Origin: a virus
DNA: 40,810 nt
Direction: 5' to 3' (one strand)
IMG/VR virus record: IMGVR_UViG_3300031952_000045
Location: 1-40,810 of that record
Each line of letters opens with the position of its first letter. The stretch's first letter is position 1. Positions 1-7,401 of this stretch are shown here, one piece after another. A model generated the notes under the pieces. It searched no databases. It saw only the letters and a list, made by a program, of their open reading frames with translations, and was not told the DNA's origin. Position numbers and translations under genes: made by a program.

Positions 1-136
1 TCCCATTTCTATAGCTTTTGCCTGTAGCGTGGCCTCTGAAAGTGCAACACCAAAACGGCGCATTGGTTCAGTTTCACCCACCAAACCAGAACGTATGGCG
101 GTAAGAACATCCTCGGTCTTTATGTTTTTAAATGAT
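1..136. repeat. Terminal direct repeat, left copy (circular-map overlap)
   Basis: Bases 1-136 match 40675-40810 at every position except one: base 10 is T here and C at base 40684. The repeat lies inside the tape-measure gene and keeps its frame, so the two window ends overlap on a circular or terminally redundant genome of about 40,674 bp. The mismatch changes one tape-measure codon (Ile here, Met in the other copy), which fits strain variation in a mixed sample or a sequencing error. Confidence 0.95.
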
Positions 137-573
137 CCCCAATCCGCAGCCATTTTCACAACTTCAATGCTCATCTTGGCTGCTTCGTTTGTAGTTAGGC
201 CCAAACCTCTCGCGAGTGATCCAACTTCCGCCGTAAGTTGCATGGCTTCCCTATTACTCATCGCGTATGATTTTGTTAATTCATCCAATCCTGCCTTTGC
301 CGTACCCTGTGCCCCTTTGAAAGTTTCTTCCCAATAGTTTGTTGCTTCTTCGAGTTTTGATGATGCTTCCACTACCTTATATAATCCAGTACCAAGAGCA
401 ATTGCACCCATAGCGGCGGCCATAAATACACCCTTTGCTTTTGACATCGAATCCAGAAAACCGGCGGATTTTGTTTTAGCAATACCCATTTGAGTATTAA
501 CTTTTATTAAGCCGGACAGTGCCTGTTCGACCTCACTTCTGATTATAAGTGTTATTATATCTTGCTGACTCAT
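1..573 (-). CDS. Tail tape measure protein, N-terminal part (split by the map join)
   Basis: This frame encodes the first 191 residues of the tape measure protein and continues in frame at base 40674. The full product is 750 residues. The start is the ATG at 573-571, which overlaps the TGA of the upstream chaperone extension as ATGA. A hydrophobic, Ala/Gly-rich segment lies at about residues 47-66, followed by a stretch rich in Glu, Lys and Ala that is typical of long helical tail proteins. Tape measure proteins set tail length, fill the tube and take part in DNA delivery. Position directly after the tail chaperone and the helical, Ala-rich composition support the call. It looks broken only because of where the sequence was opened. 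Confidence 0.9.
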   Translation of the reverse strand, partial: MSQQDIITLIIRSEVEQALSGLIKVNTQMGIAKTKSAGFLDSMSKAKGVFMAAAMGAIALGTGLYKVVEASSKLEEATNYWEETFKGAQGTAKAGLDELTKSYAMSNREAMQLTAEVGSLARGLGLTTNEAAKMSIEVVKMAADWGSFKNIKTEDVLTAIRSGLVGETEPMRRFGVALSEATLQAKAIEMG

Positions 574-755
574 TGTTTCTCGCTCTGTATTATTTTATTC
601 ATTTCATTAAAATAAGCAAAAAAGGTTACATAAGGCATTTTCCAAACATCCATTATTGAACATCCATAAAATCTACAAAATTTTGCAGTCATAAAAATTA
701 TATCCATTTTTGACTCAATTATTCTTTTGTCTTTTCCCGCTCCATTTCTAGAATT
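570..755 (-). CDS. Tail chaperone frameshift extension (gpT-like part of a gpGT fusion)
   Basis: This frame is -1 relative to the chaperone gene at 719-1075. It is open from the A9 slippery run (762-754) to a TGA at 572-570 that overlaps the tape-measure ATG. Read as a -1 frameshift product, the first 107 chaperone residues join 61 residues from this frame, giving 168 residues. Free initiation at an internal ATG (707-705) would give only a 45-residue protein, and no good ribosome binding site precedes it. In lambda and many long-tailed phages the same order (short chaperone G, frameshift product GT, tape measure) is standard, and both forms are needed to load the tape measure before tail tube polymerisation. 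Confidence 0.75.
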   Translation of the reverse strand, partial: NSRNGAGKDKRIIESKMDIIFMTAKFCRFYGCSIMDVWKMPYVTFFAYFNEMNKIIQSEKQ

Positions 756-1075
756 TTTTTTTCCTCTGTTTTCATTCTTTTGTATATAGTATCTATTTCG
801 TCCTCATTTACATCGTTGAACATTATGTGTGAAAATAAAGAAAAAAGAGACGGAGTTAAAATTTTCTGTAATTCCTCAAGTTCAACTTTTTGTCTTAAAT
901 TTAAAATTTTATGCATGGTGTGTAATGTTTTATTCTCGTCTACACCCTTACTTTCTTCATTTTTTAATTCCGCCCAAGTTAACATATCTATGTCGCCTGG
1001 TATAATCCATTCATGGCCACCTATGGAAATTTTTTTATCCTCCGCAATAAACTTATCCAAATTATAAATTTTCAT
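719..1075 (-). CDS. Tail assembly chaperone (gpG-like)
   Basis: A 118-residue charged, helical protein encoded directly upstream of the tape measure gene. Proteins in this position bind the tape measure and keep it soluble until the tube forms around it. The C-terminal third is strongly Lys/Glu-rich and contains the slippery A9 run at codons 105-108. The call rests on position, size and the frameshift architecture, because the sequence itself is not obviously similar to lambda gpG. Its IYKRMKT segment is shared, with identical DNA, with the DUF115 protein at 2772-3791. Confidence 0.75.
   Translation of the reverse strand: MKIYNLDKFIAEDKKISIGGHEWIIPGDIDMLTWAELKNEESKGVDENKTLHTMHKILNLRQKVELEELQKILTPSLFSLFSHIMFNDVNEDEIDTIYKRMKTEEKKILEMEREKTKE
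754..762 (-). promoter_or_regulatory. A9 slippery site for programmed -1 frameshifting
   Basis: On the minus strand the chaperone reads GAG GAA AAA AAA ATT, giving the heptamer A AAA AAA in the correct phase for -1 slippage. The -1 frame downstream stays open for 61 codons and ends exactly on the tape-measure start, while the zero frame stops after 11 more codons. The in-phase slippery heptamer and conserved gene order are the evidence; the efficiency is unknown and I did not identify a strong stimulatory structure. Confidence 0.7.
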
Positions 1076-1085
1076 AATACCTCTT

Positions 1086-1211
1086 TTAGTTTTTACAATA
1101 ACTGAACCCGCATATCGGGCAATAGTAACATTTTAATTCTCGTATCATCATATTGGTACAGTCTGGACATATTACTTTTTCTTTGGTCTTTTGGGTTTCT
1201 TTGTGTTGCAA
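1086..1211 (-). CDS. Small zinc-ribbon protein with TTG start
   Basis: A 41-residue frame with two CxxC pairs (CPDC and CPIC) spaced like a zinc ribbon, plus one further Cys near the C terminus. The start is inferred to be TTG at 1211-1209, since AAAGGGGG lies nine bases before it. The ATG at 1216-1214 is in another frame and gives only 14 residues. It fills the gap between the tail chaperone and the 88-residue tail gene. Such small zinc ribbons are common in phages. No specific role can be given. Confidence 0.55.
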   Translation of the reverse strand: MQHKETQKTKEKVICPDCTNMMIRELKCYYCPICGFSYCKN

Positions 1212-1226
1212 GGCATACCGCCCCCT

Positions 1227-1493
1227 TTAATAATATTTTTTAGTGTGTTGTTTGTACAGCCAATTCATAAACTCCTCGTTTGAACTAGCATTTAGATGTC
1301 CCCTATTTTGCAACTCTTTCCATATTTTAGTTTGCTTTCTTTCTAAATCAATTATCGTTTCCTCCGATAATTTCCACGCACTCGACTTTATGTATTTGAA
1401 TAACTCAATTAGTAAATTTTTCAAAGTACCAAATGAAATTTTTCTGATTGATACGTCAAATTCTTCCTGACTTATAGTTAGCAAACTTTTCAT
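1227..1493 (-). CDS. Hypothetical tail-module protein
   Basis: An 88-residue protein between the tail tube gene and the zinc-ribbon gene. It is charged and predicted helical, with no membrane segment, signal peptide or Cys motif. Its stop is followed by the AAAGGGGG site of the next gene. I do not recognise the family. Position after the tail tube suggests a tail assembly factor, for example a second chaperone component, but that is inference from gene order only. Confidence 0.7.
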   Translation of the reverse strand: MKSLLTISQEEFDVSIRKISFGTLKNLLIELFKYIKSSAWKLSEETIIDLERKQTKIWKELQNRGHLNASSNEEFMNWLYKQHTKKYY

Positions 1494-1495
1494 CT

Positions 1496-2521
1496 TTAAT
1501 AACCCGCCGTTGAATTTCTTACCTGTAATTGCACATAGTAGGAAGCCGCACTAGAATAAACAGCCGTAAATGTAGCTTCATTTTTTAACACTCCAGTATC
1601 ACCAACAACTGGATTGTTACTGTTACAATAAGCCTCTGGTATATTTATAATCATTGCGTACGTAGTACCACCGGCGGTCATGGTTATTCCAGAATCTATT
1701 GTAATTTGAATTGCACACGCGGTATTCTGTATAAATCTATCATAGCTTGTTGTAGTATCAAAATTCTGCGTTAATTTTAATGTTACTTCCTGTCTTTGTA
1801 CTGGAAGCGCATATACGTTTCTACTTCCTAGGTTTCTGGTTGTATCCCCAACTATGTTATTATTTAAAGAAAATTCAAAGCTAGTGAAATATTCTGTTGT
1901 AACTGCCGAAATAGTAATCCCAACACCAACAACTACATCTGTAAAATTTAATGGTGGTATAGAAGACAATGCCACGGACGGAAGTGTCGCTCCAGTACTG
2001 CAACCTCTGGCTAAAAAATCCACTGCAACCGTTACGGGATTTCCAACTTCCCCCTTTATGGTTAATGTGTTTATTTTACAACCAGAATGATTCCAGGTGG
2101 TTACGTTTCCCCTGCGAACGGCCACAGATAAAGACTTTGTGTCTGCCGCACTTACTGAACTGTCATTGTTTTCTGTATTTCCAGAATTAAATATATGTAA
2201 TAAATTTGATGCCACTGTTTGAGTTAAACTGGATACTGTTCCGCCCATTGCGTGCTTAAAAAAAAGACATATAGGATCGCTTGCAACATTCAGATATGTT
2301 TCTATATTTCCTGAAACTGTCTCATTTCCCTGCAATCTGCGTTTTATGTGTCTGGTTGAGTTTATGGTTTCTATTTTCTTTTCTTCTCTCTCCTGCTTGA
2401 AGCCCTCCGATATAAATTCCAAATTTGTTGTAGCTGTCACAAAAGTTCCGAATGTTGTTTCCTCTGCAACACCAATTATGGAATCCAATCCCATGTACGG
2501 ATTATTATTACCTATAGTCAT
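1496..2521 (-). CDS. Major tail tube protein
   Basis: A 341-residue protein rich in Thr, Ser, Val and Asn with alternating hydrophobic residues, as expected for beta-sandwich tube subunits. The start follows a strong AAGGAGG site with good spacing. The N-terminal part (residues about 15-60, with GVAEETTFGT) resembles tail tube proteins of siphoviruses and Mu-like phages that begin with a similar segment. It sits between the tail terminator block and the tail chaperone, the usual place. The C-terminal half may be an added Ig-like domain, because simple tubes are often near 200 residues. Its many surface-type Ser/Thr residues make it a candidate acceptor for the DUF115 glycosyltransferase encoded one gene upstream (inference). 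Confidence 0.85.
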   Translation of the reverse strand: MTIGNNNPYMGLDSIIGVAEETTFGTFVTATTNLEFISEGFKQEREEKKIETINSTRHIKRRLQGNETVSGNIETYLNVASDPICLFFKHAMGGTVSSLTQTVASNLLHIFNSGNTENNDSSVSAADTKSLSVAVRRGNVTTWNHSGCKINTLTIKGEVGNPVTVAVDFLARGCSTGATLPSVALSSIPPLNFTDVVVGVGITISAVTTEYFTSFEFSLNNNIVGDTTRNLGSRNVYALPVQRQEVTLKLTQNFDTTTSYDRFIQNTACAIQITIDSGITMTAGGTTYAMIINIPEAYCNSNNPVVGDTGVLKNEATFTAVYSSAASYYVQLQVRNSTAGY

Positions 2522-2784
2522 TTCAATTCCTCCTTAAATTTCTTATCTATTTTTTCTTTTATTTCTTTTATTTCTTCTTCTTTTATATATTCTTTTTTTA
2601 TTTCTTTTTCCTTAATTATTTCCCAAACATTTATTTTTCCATTTTTCAACTTTAATAACGTCTTGGCCTCTCCCTCGGTTGCCTCCAAAATGTTTGTCTT
2701 GTTTGGAAATCCAATACCATTTGGATATTTAGTTAATCTTGGAAATTCTATTTTTCTTATATCGTTATACTTTAACTTAACCAT
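2518..2784 (-). CDS. Small tail-adaptor-like protein with charged C-terminal helix
   Basis: An 88-residue protein. The N-terminal half carries an EGEAKTLLKLKNG segment like those in small phage proteins found near the tail tube gene. The C-terminal half is a nearly pure Lys/Glu/Ile helix. It overlaps the tail tube start by four bases (ATGA) and the DUF115 stop by 13 bases, so the three genes are translationally linked. The charged tail resembles that of the protein at 5555-5878. A connector or tail-completion role is likely, but the specific function is unknown. Confidence 0.65.
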   Translation of the reverse strand: MVKLKYNDIRKIEFPRLTKYPNGIGFPNKTNILEATEGEAKTLLKLKNGKINVWEIIKEKEIKKEYIKEEEIKEIKEKIDKKFKEELK

Positions 2785-3791
2785 GCCTCGACCTCCTTTG
2801 GTAAATATTTCACTATAATTTCTGTAATTTTTTTTGTTGATAGAAATTGATTTAATAAATTTTTATTTAATCCATTAAATTTTTGTTCTTCTAATTTTGA
2901 GTTAAAAATTATATTTTTCTCGTGTTGTTCTAATTTTCTAATTTTACATATATCTAGCGCCTTATCTAAATTTATATGTTGTATGCTTGACAACAAACCC
3001 TCTCCGCAATTAAATACATTTAAATATCCGAACTGTTGGTGATTTGCATAAAAATAATCAGATAACCATCGCATGGAAAAAAGTAAATTCTGACTACTAT
3101 TTATTATGTCACCTTTATAGTCTATCAATTCGATATGTTTCATCCAATATCGTTTGTCAGAATCTTCAAATGCATAATAATTGTCTTTATTGTACCAACC
3201 AAAATCAAAACCTAAAAGTAAATATCTATCGTATCCGAGTATTTGCGTACTAAACACTACAAGGGAATTTCCAACATTAGAAGCTGCTGGAATAAGTTCG
3301 TAACAACCAGAAATCTCACAATATATTTTTTCAGACTCGATATTGTCTTTGTTCACATAGAAATATATTTTACCTTTCCAATTTTGAGTCCATTCAATGT
3401 TAGCATTTATATTTGCGACCAATATTATATTCTTGGTTTGATCGATCCAAGGAGCGCAATATTTTTGATAGCTTATTCCGGCGTCTGCTATATGTACAAA
3501 TTTGGGAATTATACCCCTATCCAATAGCCTGCACATACTTTTATCGACACACGCTATATCTAAACCGGATTTATCTTTATATTTTTCTATTATATCAATT
3601 TTTTTTTCAAAGCTTGGCGAATTAGAAATGCAGAGCAACGTCCTTCCAGCTCCAGTAAAAAGCAAATCCTTATGTTTTGTTTTCATTCTTTTGTATATTG
3701 CACCGTTAATCTTAGAATGTTTTTCCCACGTCTCCCCCCACAGGCCTATTGCACTTCTCGACTGCTCTAGAATCTCTTTTGGTGTTAGCAT
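2772..3791 (-). CDS. DUF115 / Maf-like glycosyltransferase in the tail operon
   Basis: A 339-residue protein matching the core of the DUF115 (MptE-like, Maf) family. It has a Rossmann nucleotide-binding turn SNSPSFEK at 56-63 (the family usually has GPSL), the following segment IACVDKSMCRLLDRGIIPKFV at 79-99 in two halves, and the later GNSLVVF (174-180) and LLGFDFGWY (192-200) blocks. Maf proteins transfer nonulosonic acids such as pseudaminic, legionaminic or sialic acid onto Ser/Thr of flagellin. Full Maf proteins are about 600 residues, so this is a compact core version. It lies between the tail terminator and tail tube genes, sharing their transcript and overlapping both neighbours. With NeuB- and NeuA-like genes in the same phage, the most economical reading is a transferase that decorates a virion protein. 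The alternative DUF115 activity, a pterin pyrophosphokinase, fits the context poorly. Confidence 0.8.
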   Translation of the reverse strand: MLTPKEILEQSRSAIGLWGETWEKHSKINGAIYKRMKTKHKDLLFTGAGRTLLCISNSPSFEKKIDIIEKYKDKSGLDIACVDKSMCRLLDRGIIPKFVHIADAGISYQKYCAPWIDQTKNIILVANINANIEWTQNWKGKIYFYVNKDNIESEKIYCEISGCYELIPAASNVGNSLVVFSTQILGYDRYLLLGFDFGWYNKDNYYAFEDSDKRYWMKHIELIDYKGDIINSSQNLLFSMRWLSDYFYANHQQFGYLNVFNCGEGLLSSIQHINLDKALDICKIRKLEQHEKNIIFNSKLEEQKFNGLNKNLLNQFLSTKKITEIIVKYLPKEVEAWLS

Positions 3792-4273
3792 TACCTACTC
3801 CTATATTCTACATTTAAAGTTATTTTCGAGATTGAATTGTATGTATCGTTTTGTCCAATGTCGTATTCCGTATTTGTTCTTACAGCATAACTAATACTCG
3901 TTGACGATAATTTCGGGTAAGCATCTAGTAGAGTTTTAATGTTGTCTGTAAGTTTTAACATTTGTACATCACTTATATCCCTTCCTGATGTCTGACCGAA
4001 TCCAGAATCTACTATAGAAATAATATCAAAAGTAATAACATTTTTCCTATTTGCAGCCGAACCTATAAGGTCAAACGCGGCCGTATCTGATTTAAGTTCC
4101 ACAAAAATAACCGGATATACAATATTGGGAATTGGTATTTTAGAATAACCAGTTATAACGCGCTGTACTCTTTTTGTCAATCCCGTACTTATATCGGTAC
4201 TGGAAGTTGTGGTATTGTTTTTTAAAATTAAATTTCCCAAAGTAGTTCTTATTGTATTTACGTCTACAGACAT
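3791..4273 (-). CDS. Tail terminator-like protein
   Basis: A 160-residue protein with an N-terminal helix, a central set of beta strands (VIFVELKS, VITFDIISIVD) and a C-terminal strand pair ending in VEYRSR. This layout fits the lambda gpU / Mu-like tail terminator fold. Tail terminators cap the tail tube and join it to the head. It follows the virion morphogenesis gene and touches the next gene's ATG at its stop. The call rests on fold-like pattern plus position. Confidence 0.65.
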   Translation of the reverse strand: MSVDVNTIRTTLGNLILKNNTTTSSTDISTGLTKRVQRVITGYSKIPIPNIVYPVIFVELKSDTAAFDLIGSAANRKNVITFDIISIVDSGFGQTSGRDISDVQMLKLTDNIKTLLDAYPKLSSTSISYAVRTNTEYDIGQNDTYNSISKITLNVEYRSR

Positions 4274-4699
4274 TTATACCTCCGTATAAAATTTCAATAA
4301 AAATCTAATTATTTTTACTTTTGCCATTTCAGAAATCCACAAAAATTTCCTTAAATATCCATAAGACGGAACACTATCAGGATCGTTGTGATATTTTGCG
4401 TATTTAGTATTAGTATATAAATGTGCTTCATTTCTAAAACTTTTTCCACGTATGGAAAGCCTTAATAATCCCTTGTCTTTTAAAATTCCAGTTTTTGGAG
4501 ACTTTGCCCTAAGTGTACTTTGTGAAAGTGGATGCCATTTTCCGCTAGGGTTTTGCTCTTGTGAAAAATGATCCATTACATCCTTATGTCCCATTATTGA
4601 AATTACTTCCATAGCTTTAGTGCTGTCCTCCATACGCTCAATTCTTTTACTATATTTTTCTATAGTTTTGTCTATGTTTTGTAATTTTATATCTAACAT
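4274..4699 (-). CDS. Phage virion morphogenesis protein (Mu gpG / P2 gpS-like tail completion)
   Basis: A 141-residue protein with the family pattern: an aromatic segment with GKWHPLSQSTLRAK (residues about 53-66), an ILKDKGLLRLSIR block, then a TNTKYAKYHN segment and a basic/aromatic C terminus. This family works in tail completion at the head-tail joint. Placement between a gp36-like connector and a tail terminator matches the Mu/P2-type order. It lies 1-2 bases from both neighbours, so it is part of the same polycistronic unit. Confidence 0.75.
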   Translation of the reverse strand: MLDIKLQNIDKTIEKYSKRIERMEDSTKAMEVISIMGHKDVMDHFSQEQNPSGKWHPLSQSTLRAKSPKTGILKDKGLLRLSIRGKSFRNEAHLYTNTKYAKYHNDPDSVPSYGYLRKFLWISEMAKVKIIRFLLKFYTEV

Positions 4700-4701
4700 A
4701 A

Positions 4702-5187
4702 CTATCTCTCAATATTATCAACAAGATCATCATTAAATTTCCAATTGTATTCACTATCTATATCAAAAAAACTTTGTGCGTCTATCGTTGTTGAATCCAC
4801 AAAACTTTCCCCCACATCCCCAACCTTTGGTATCTGACTTCCGGAAGTATCGACCAAGTTTATATTGCCTAGCGCAATTTGTCCCAAGTCCTTAAGCGCA
4901 TCTGTCATAAATTCAAACATGGAATCCAGTTTATTATAATTATCCTGAGTAAAAAAACTTCTACACGTATAATATGTAGCTATATCCTCTGCTATGGATG
5001 CGATTAGTGGTGGTGTGGGACTTAGCGGAACTGCGTATTGTTTTGAAATAATTGAGTTTATTTTTGCGTCCGCACGCGTGATATGTCTATTTATTGTTGC
5101 CACCGTAATTGAATATCCGGCATCGGTTGTGGTTTGTGGCAACATTGGAACTATAGACAGAATTGATGTTATTGAGCTGTAGGCCAT
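4702..5187 (-). CDS. Mu gp36-like head-tail connector (DUF1320)
   Basis: A 161-residue protein with the DUF1320 pattern: an N-terminal SITSILSIVP segment, then ITRADAKINSIISKQYAVPLSPTP split across residues about 36-60, followed by SIAEDIATYYTCRS. Members connect the portal ring to the tail. The start overlaps the stop of the exported-protein gene. The extended C-terminal 30 residues are acidic. The Mu-like portal and protease further upstream in the operon agree with this family assignment. Confidence 0.75.
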   Translation of the reverse strand: MAYSSITSILSIVPMLPQTTTDAGYSITVATINRHITRADAKINSIISKQYAVPLSPTPPLIASIAEDIATYYTCRSFFTQDNYNKLDSMFEFMTDALKDLGQIALGNINLVDTSGSQIPKVGDVGESFVDSTTIDAQSFFDIDSEYNWKFNDDLVDNIER

Positions 5188-5558
5188 AGTTTCACCTTTG
5201 TTTTTGTATCTTCTTCATCTTCTTTTTCCATCTTATTTAAATATATTATCATTTTTTTTATATCAACTTTTTCCCACATATCAAACCAAGTTAGTTCTAA
5301 TCTGAAATTATAAGCAACGCCCTTAATTATCCACGGATCATCTGTACGAACAAATCGTACTCTTATCCAACCCTTACCCTCAACATAATTTAATTGTTGA
5401 ACATATTTAAAAGTGTCTATAATTTCCTTAAATTTTTTCTTTTCTATTTTCGCTACTAGTTTATTTGAATCATATATGTAAAAGTCATCGCTCCCCATTT
5501 CTAGTGCAGAAACAGAGAACGACAACATTAAAAATAATATTATAAATAAACTTTTCAT
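5169..5558 (-). CDS. Predicted secreted protein with signal peptide
   Basis: A 129-residue protein whose first 18-20 residues form a textbook Sec signal: basic start (MKS), hydrophobic core, and a VSALE cleavage region. The mature part is charged, with Trp- and Phe-rich strands and a Lys/Glu-rich end. It is encoded within the head-tail connector genes and overlaps both neighbours. An exported product here is unusual for a structural block. It may be an envelope-acting moron such as a superinfection-exclusion factor, or a periplasmic factor; neither is proven. Confidence 0.7.
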   Translation of the reverse strand: MKSLFIILFLMLSFSVSALEMGSDDFYIYDSNKLVAKIEKKKFKEIIDTFKYVQQLNYVEGKGWIRVRFVRTDDPWIIKGVAYNFRLELTWFDMWEKVDIKKMIIYLNKMEKEDEEDTKTKVKLWPTAQ

Positions 5559-5878
5559 TTTAAACCAAACTTTTTTTTGTCAACGCCAAAATCTTTAATA
5601 AGTTTCCCATCTTTTACTATTCCTATACATTTATTTTTAACGACACCATTTTTGTATGTTATGGACTCTATAATTTTAGATCGTTGTCCACTGGGAAAAG
5701 ATACAACTTTTTGCAGTTGTCCCTTTAATGAAATATTATTGGCAACAAAATCGCCATTATTTTTTAACTTTTTTAATTTCTTTTCTTTTTTTTCTTTTAA
5801 TTCTTTTTCTTCTTTTATAATTTCTTTTTCTTCTTTTTCTTCTTCTTTAATTTCTTCTTTTATAATTTCATCTGACAT
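5555..5878 (-). CDS. Charged coiled-coil protein downstream of capsid
   Basis: A 107-residue protein whose first 45 residues are almost only Glu, Lys and Ile, predicting a long charged helix. The rest is a small beta-rich domain. ATG at 5878-5876 is chosen because AAGGAG lies seven bases upstream; an in-frame TTG two codons earlier is less well placed. It is the first gene after the terminator hairpin behind the capsid gene. A head-completion role is possible from position. The family is not recognised. Confidence 0.7.
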   Translation of the reverse strand: MSDEIIKEEIKEEEKEEKEIIKEEKELKEKKEKKLKKLKNNGDFVANNISLKGQLQKVVSFPSGQRSKIIESITYKNGVVKNKCIGIVKDGKLIKDFGVDKKKFGLK

Positions 5879-5890
5879 AAACAAACTCCT

Positions 5891-5941
5891 TTTAAAAAAA
5901 TAATGCCCCTACTAGCAAACCATCCGGATACGTTCGGGGCT
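5891..5941 (-). terminator. Intrinsic terminator after the major capsid gene
   Basis: On the minus strand GCCCC and GGGGC form a stem around an inner self-complementary ATCCGGAT, followed by ATTATTTTTTT. It directly follows the capsid stop. Located inside the late operon, it probably reduces transcription of downstream tail genes relative to capsid rather than ending the operon, since no new promoter is visible after it. Confidence 0.75.
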
Positions 5942-5947
5942 AAGTGG

Positions 5948-6874
5948 TTACACTAATGTTACCGTTTTAAGCAGATATGCACAGCTAGTGGCAACCGCAC
6001 GAGCCTCATATTTTGTTTCTACTTCTATCCAATCACAATCACTATTTTCATCCCTGTATTTTTTTGTAGCAAACGGAAAACCGTAAGACTTGCTTCTAAA
6101 ATTACAAGCAGCCGTAACCTTTTTCAAGCTAGGGCTTGGATCAAAATAAGCCACCAAAACATCCGATCCCCAAACAAACCCGTTCGATGCAGTGGCGCCC
6201 TCGTTTCCTGTGTCTATAACGGCCGATCCGACATACAAACTTCCAACGTCAAAAAGACTTGCCAAAATTTGTTCTGTTATTAGCGCCTTTTCCACATACT
6301 GTATACGTCCGTATACGTTTGGATTTTCCTTTAAAGCATCTAGTACCGCACGCCCCATTATAATAGTATTCGGCATTTTTCCAGCCTGAATTATGACAGT
6401 AGTCGCACTCAAAATAGATTGAATTGGTGCAGACGTGGTAGTATTATAAACAAAACTTGTTGCTGTGGTAAGCGTCGCATTGTTTGACCAAGTTGTAGTT
6501 GTAAAACATAATCTCGCGGCATCATACTCTTGCCTAAGTAAAAGCTGATCTGTTAAATATTCTGTTGAATCTATGTCTAAATTTAACGGTGCGTCCGTAT
6601 TGTCTCTATCGTCTTGACTAATTCCATCCTTGAGAGCGTGCCTTACAACCTTATAACTGGAAGTCGATACTTCCCAAGTAACTTGATTGGCCGGTGTCTT
6701 ATTTGCCCTTCTTGTTTCTGCTAGCTTAAAAGCGTTTGCATAAACAAAATAACTGTCTGAATCTTTTACTACCGGAACGTCTTTCAAAAACTTTCCAGCT
6801 ATATATTCGTTATTACTATATTTTATACTTATATTTGTGAGTAATTGACTTACTCTGGTTGAACCTTGTGCCAT
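5948..6874 (-). CDS. Major capsid protein (HK97-fold)
   Basis: A 308-residue protein with the general layout of HK97-fold capsid subunits: an N-terminal arm, a segment with VSTSSYKVVRHALKDGISQDD near residues 75-95 (in two parts), a P-domain-like region, and a C-terminal A-domain-like region. The start has a strong AAGGAGG site. It is preceded by the accessory capsid protein and the protease/scaffold gene, the order seen in Mu-like head modules. The following terminator supports high-level separate expression. I cannot see whether the N-terminus is cleaved, but an upstream protease gene makes it plausible. Confidence 0.88.
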   Translation of the reverse strand: MAQGSTRVSQLLTNISIKYSNNEYIAGKFLKDVPVVKDSDSYFVYANAFKLAETRRANKTPANQVTWEVSTSSYKVVRHALKDGISQDDRDNTDAPLNLDIDSTEYLTDQLLLRQEYDAARLCFTTTTWSNNATLTTATSFVYNTTTSAPIQSILSATTVIIQAGKMPNTIIMGRAVLDALKENPNVYGRIQYVEKALITEQILASLFDVGSLYVGSAVIDTGNEGATASNGFVWGSDVLVAYFDPSPSLKKVTAACNFRSKSYGFPFATKKYRDENSDCDWIEVETKYEARAVATSCAYLLKTVTLV

Positions 6875-6885
6875 AATATTCCTCC

Positions 6886-7401
6886 TTATATAACCGCAAG
6901 TAAATTTTTATCGTAAAGTTGTGGATTTACCATAATTAAAATGGAATATCCAGTAGACCCACTTTGCAGAGCCCTTCCTAAAATAGTAATATGTGCGGTA
7001 GTTGATTGAGTTGCGGAAGTACAAGAAACACCGCTATGTCCAGCTTCTTGTATACAACCACCCCTTGAAGTAGTACTAACGCCACGATAAGGAACAACAT
7101 AAGAACCAGCCTGAACGCTTGCCCCACATACCGCTTTTGATAATCCAAAAACACGAACTGAACATATATTACTTCCAGATGCGGACATCATATTTGTCTG
7201 ACAAATTCCAACAGCGTGATGAGCACTTGTGGATTGAGCCGCCAAGTCTGCCGTAAAAGCCATTTGTGCAGTATAGTTTGCTGCTGTAGTTGTGTTTGGA
7301 ACCATTGCTACAACCTTGTACTGGCTAGTCGTTGTAAGCAAACTGGAGCCAGCGACCATATTTATATCGTATTCTTTTCCATTTCCTGCAATAGTATTCA
7401 T
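6886..7401 (-). CDS. Capsid accessory / decoration-like protein
   Basis: A 171-residue, Ala/Ser/Thr-rich protein with no strong charge and a repeated beta pattern, typical of small head decoration (cement) proteins. Its middle contains a Gly/Val/Ser block resembling DUF2190-like head proteins. It lies 11 bases upstream of the capsid gene and its start overlaps the protease stop. Six Cys residues are present, which is notable for a capsid surface protein. The assignment rests on position and composition. Confidence 0.6.
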   Translation of the reverse strand: MNTIAGNGKEYDINMVAGSSLLTTTSQYKVVAMVPNTTTAANYTAQMAFTADLAAQSTSAHHAVGICQTNMMSASGSNICSVRVFGLSKAVCGASVQAGSYVVPYRGVSTTSRGGCIQEAGHSGVSCTSATQSTTAHITILGRALQSGSTGYSILIMVNPQLYDKNLLAVI

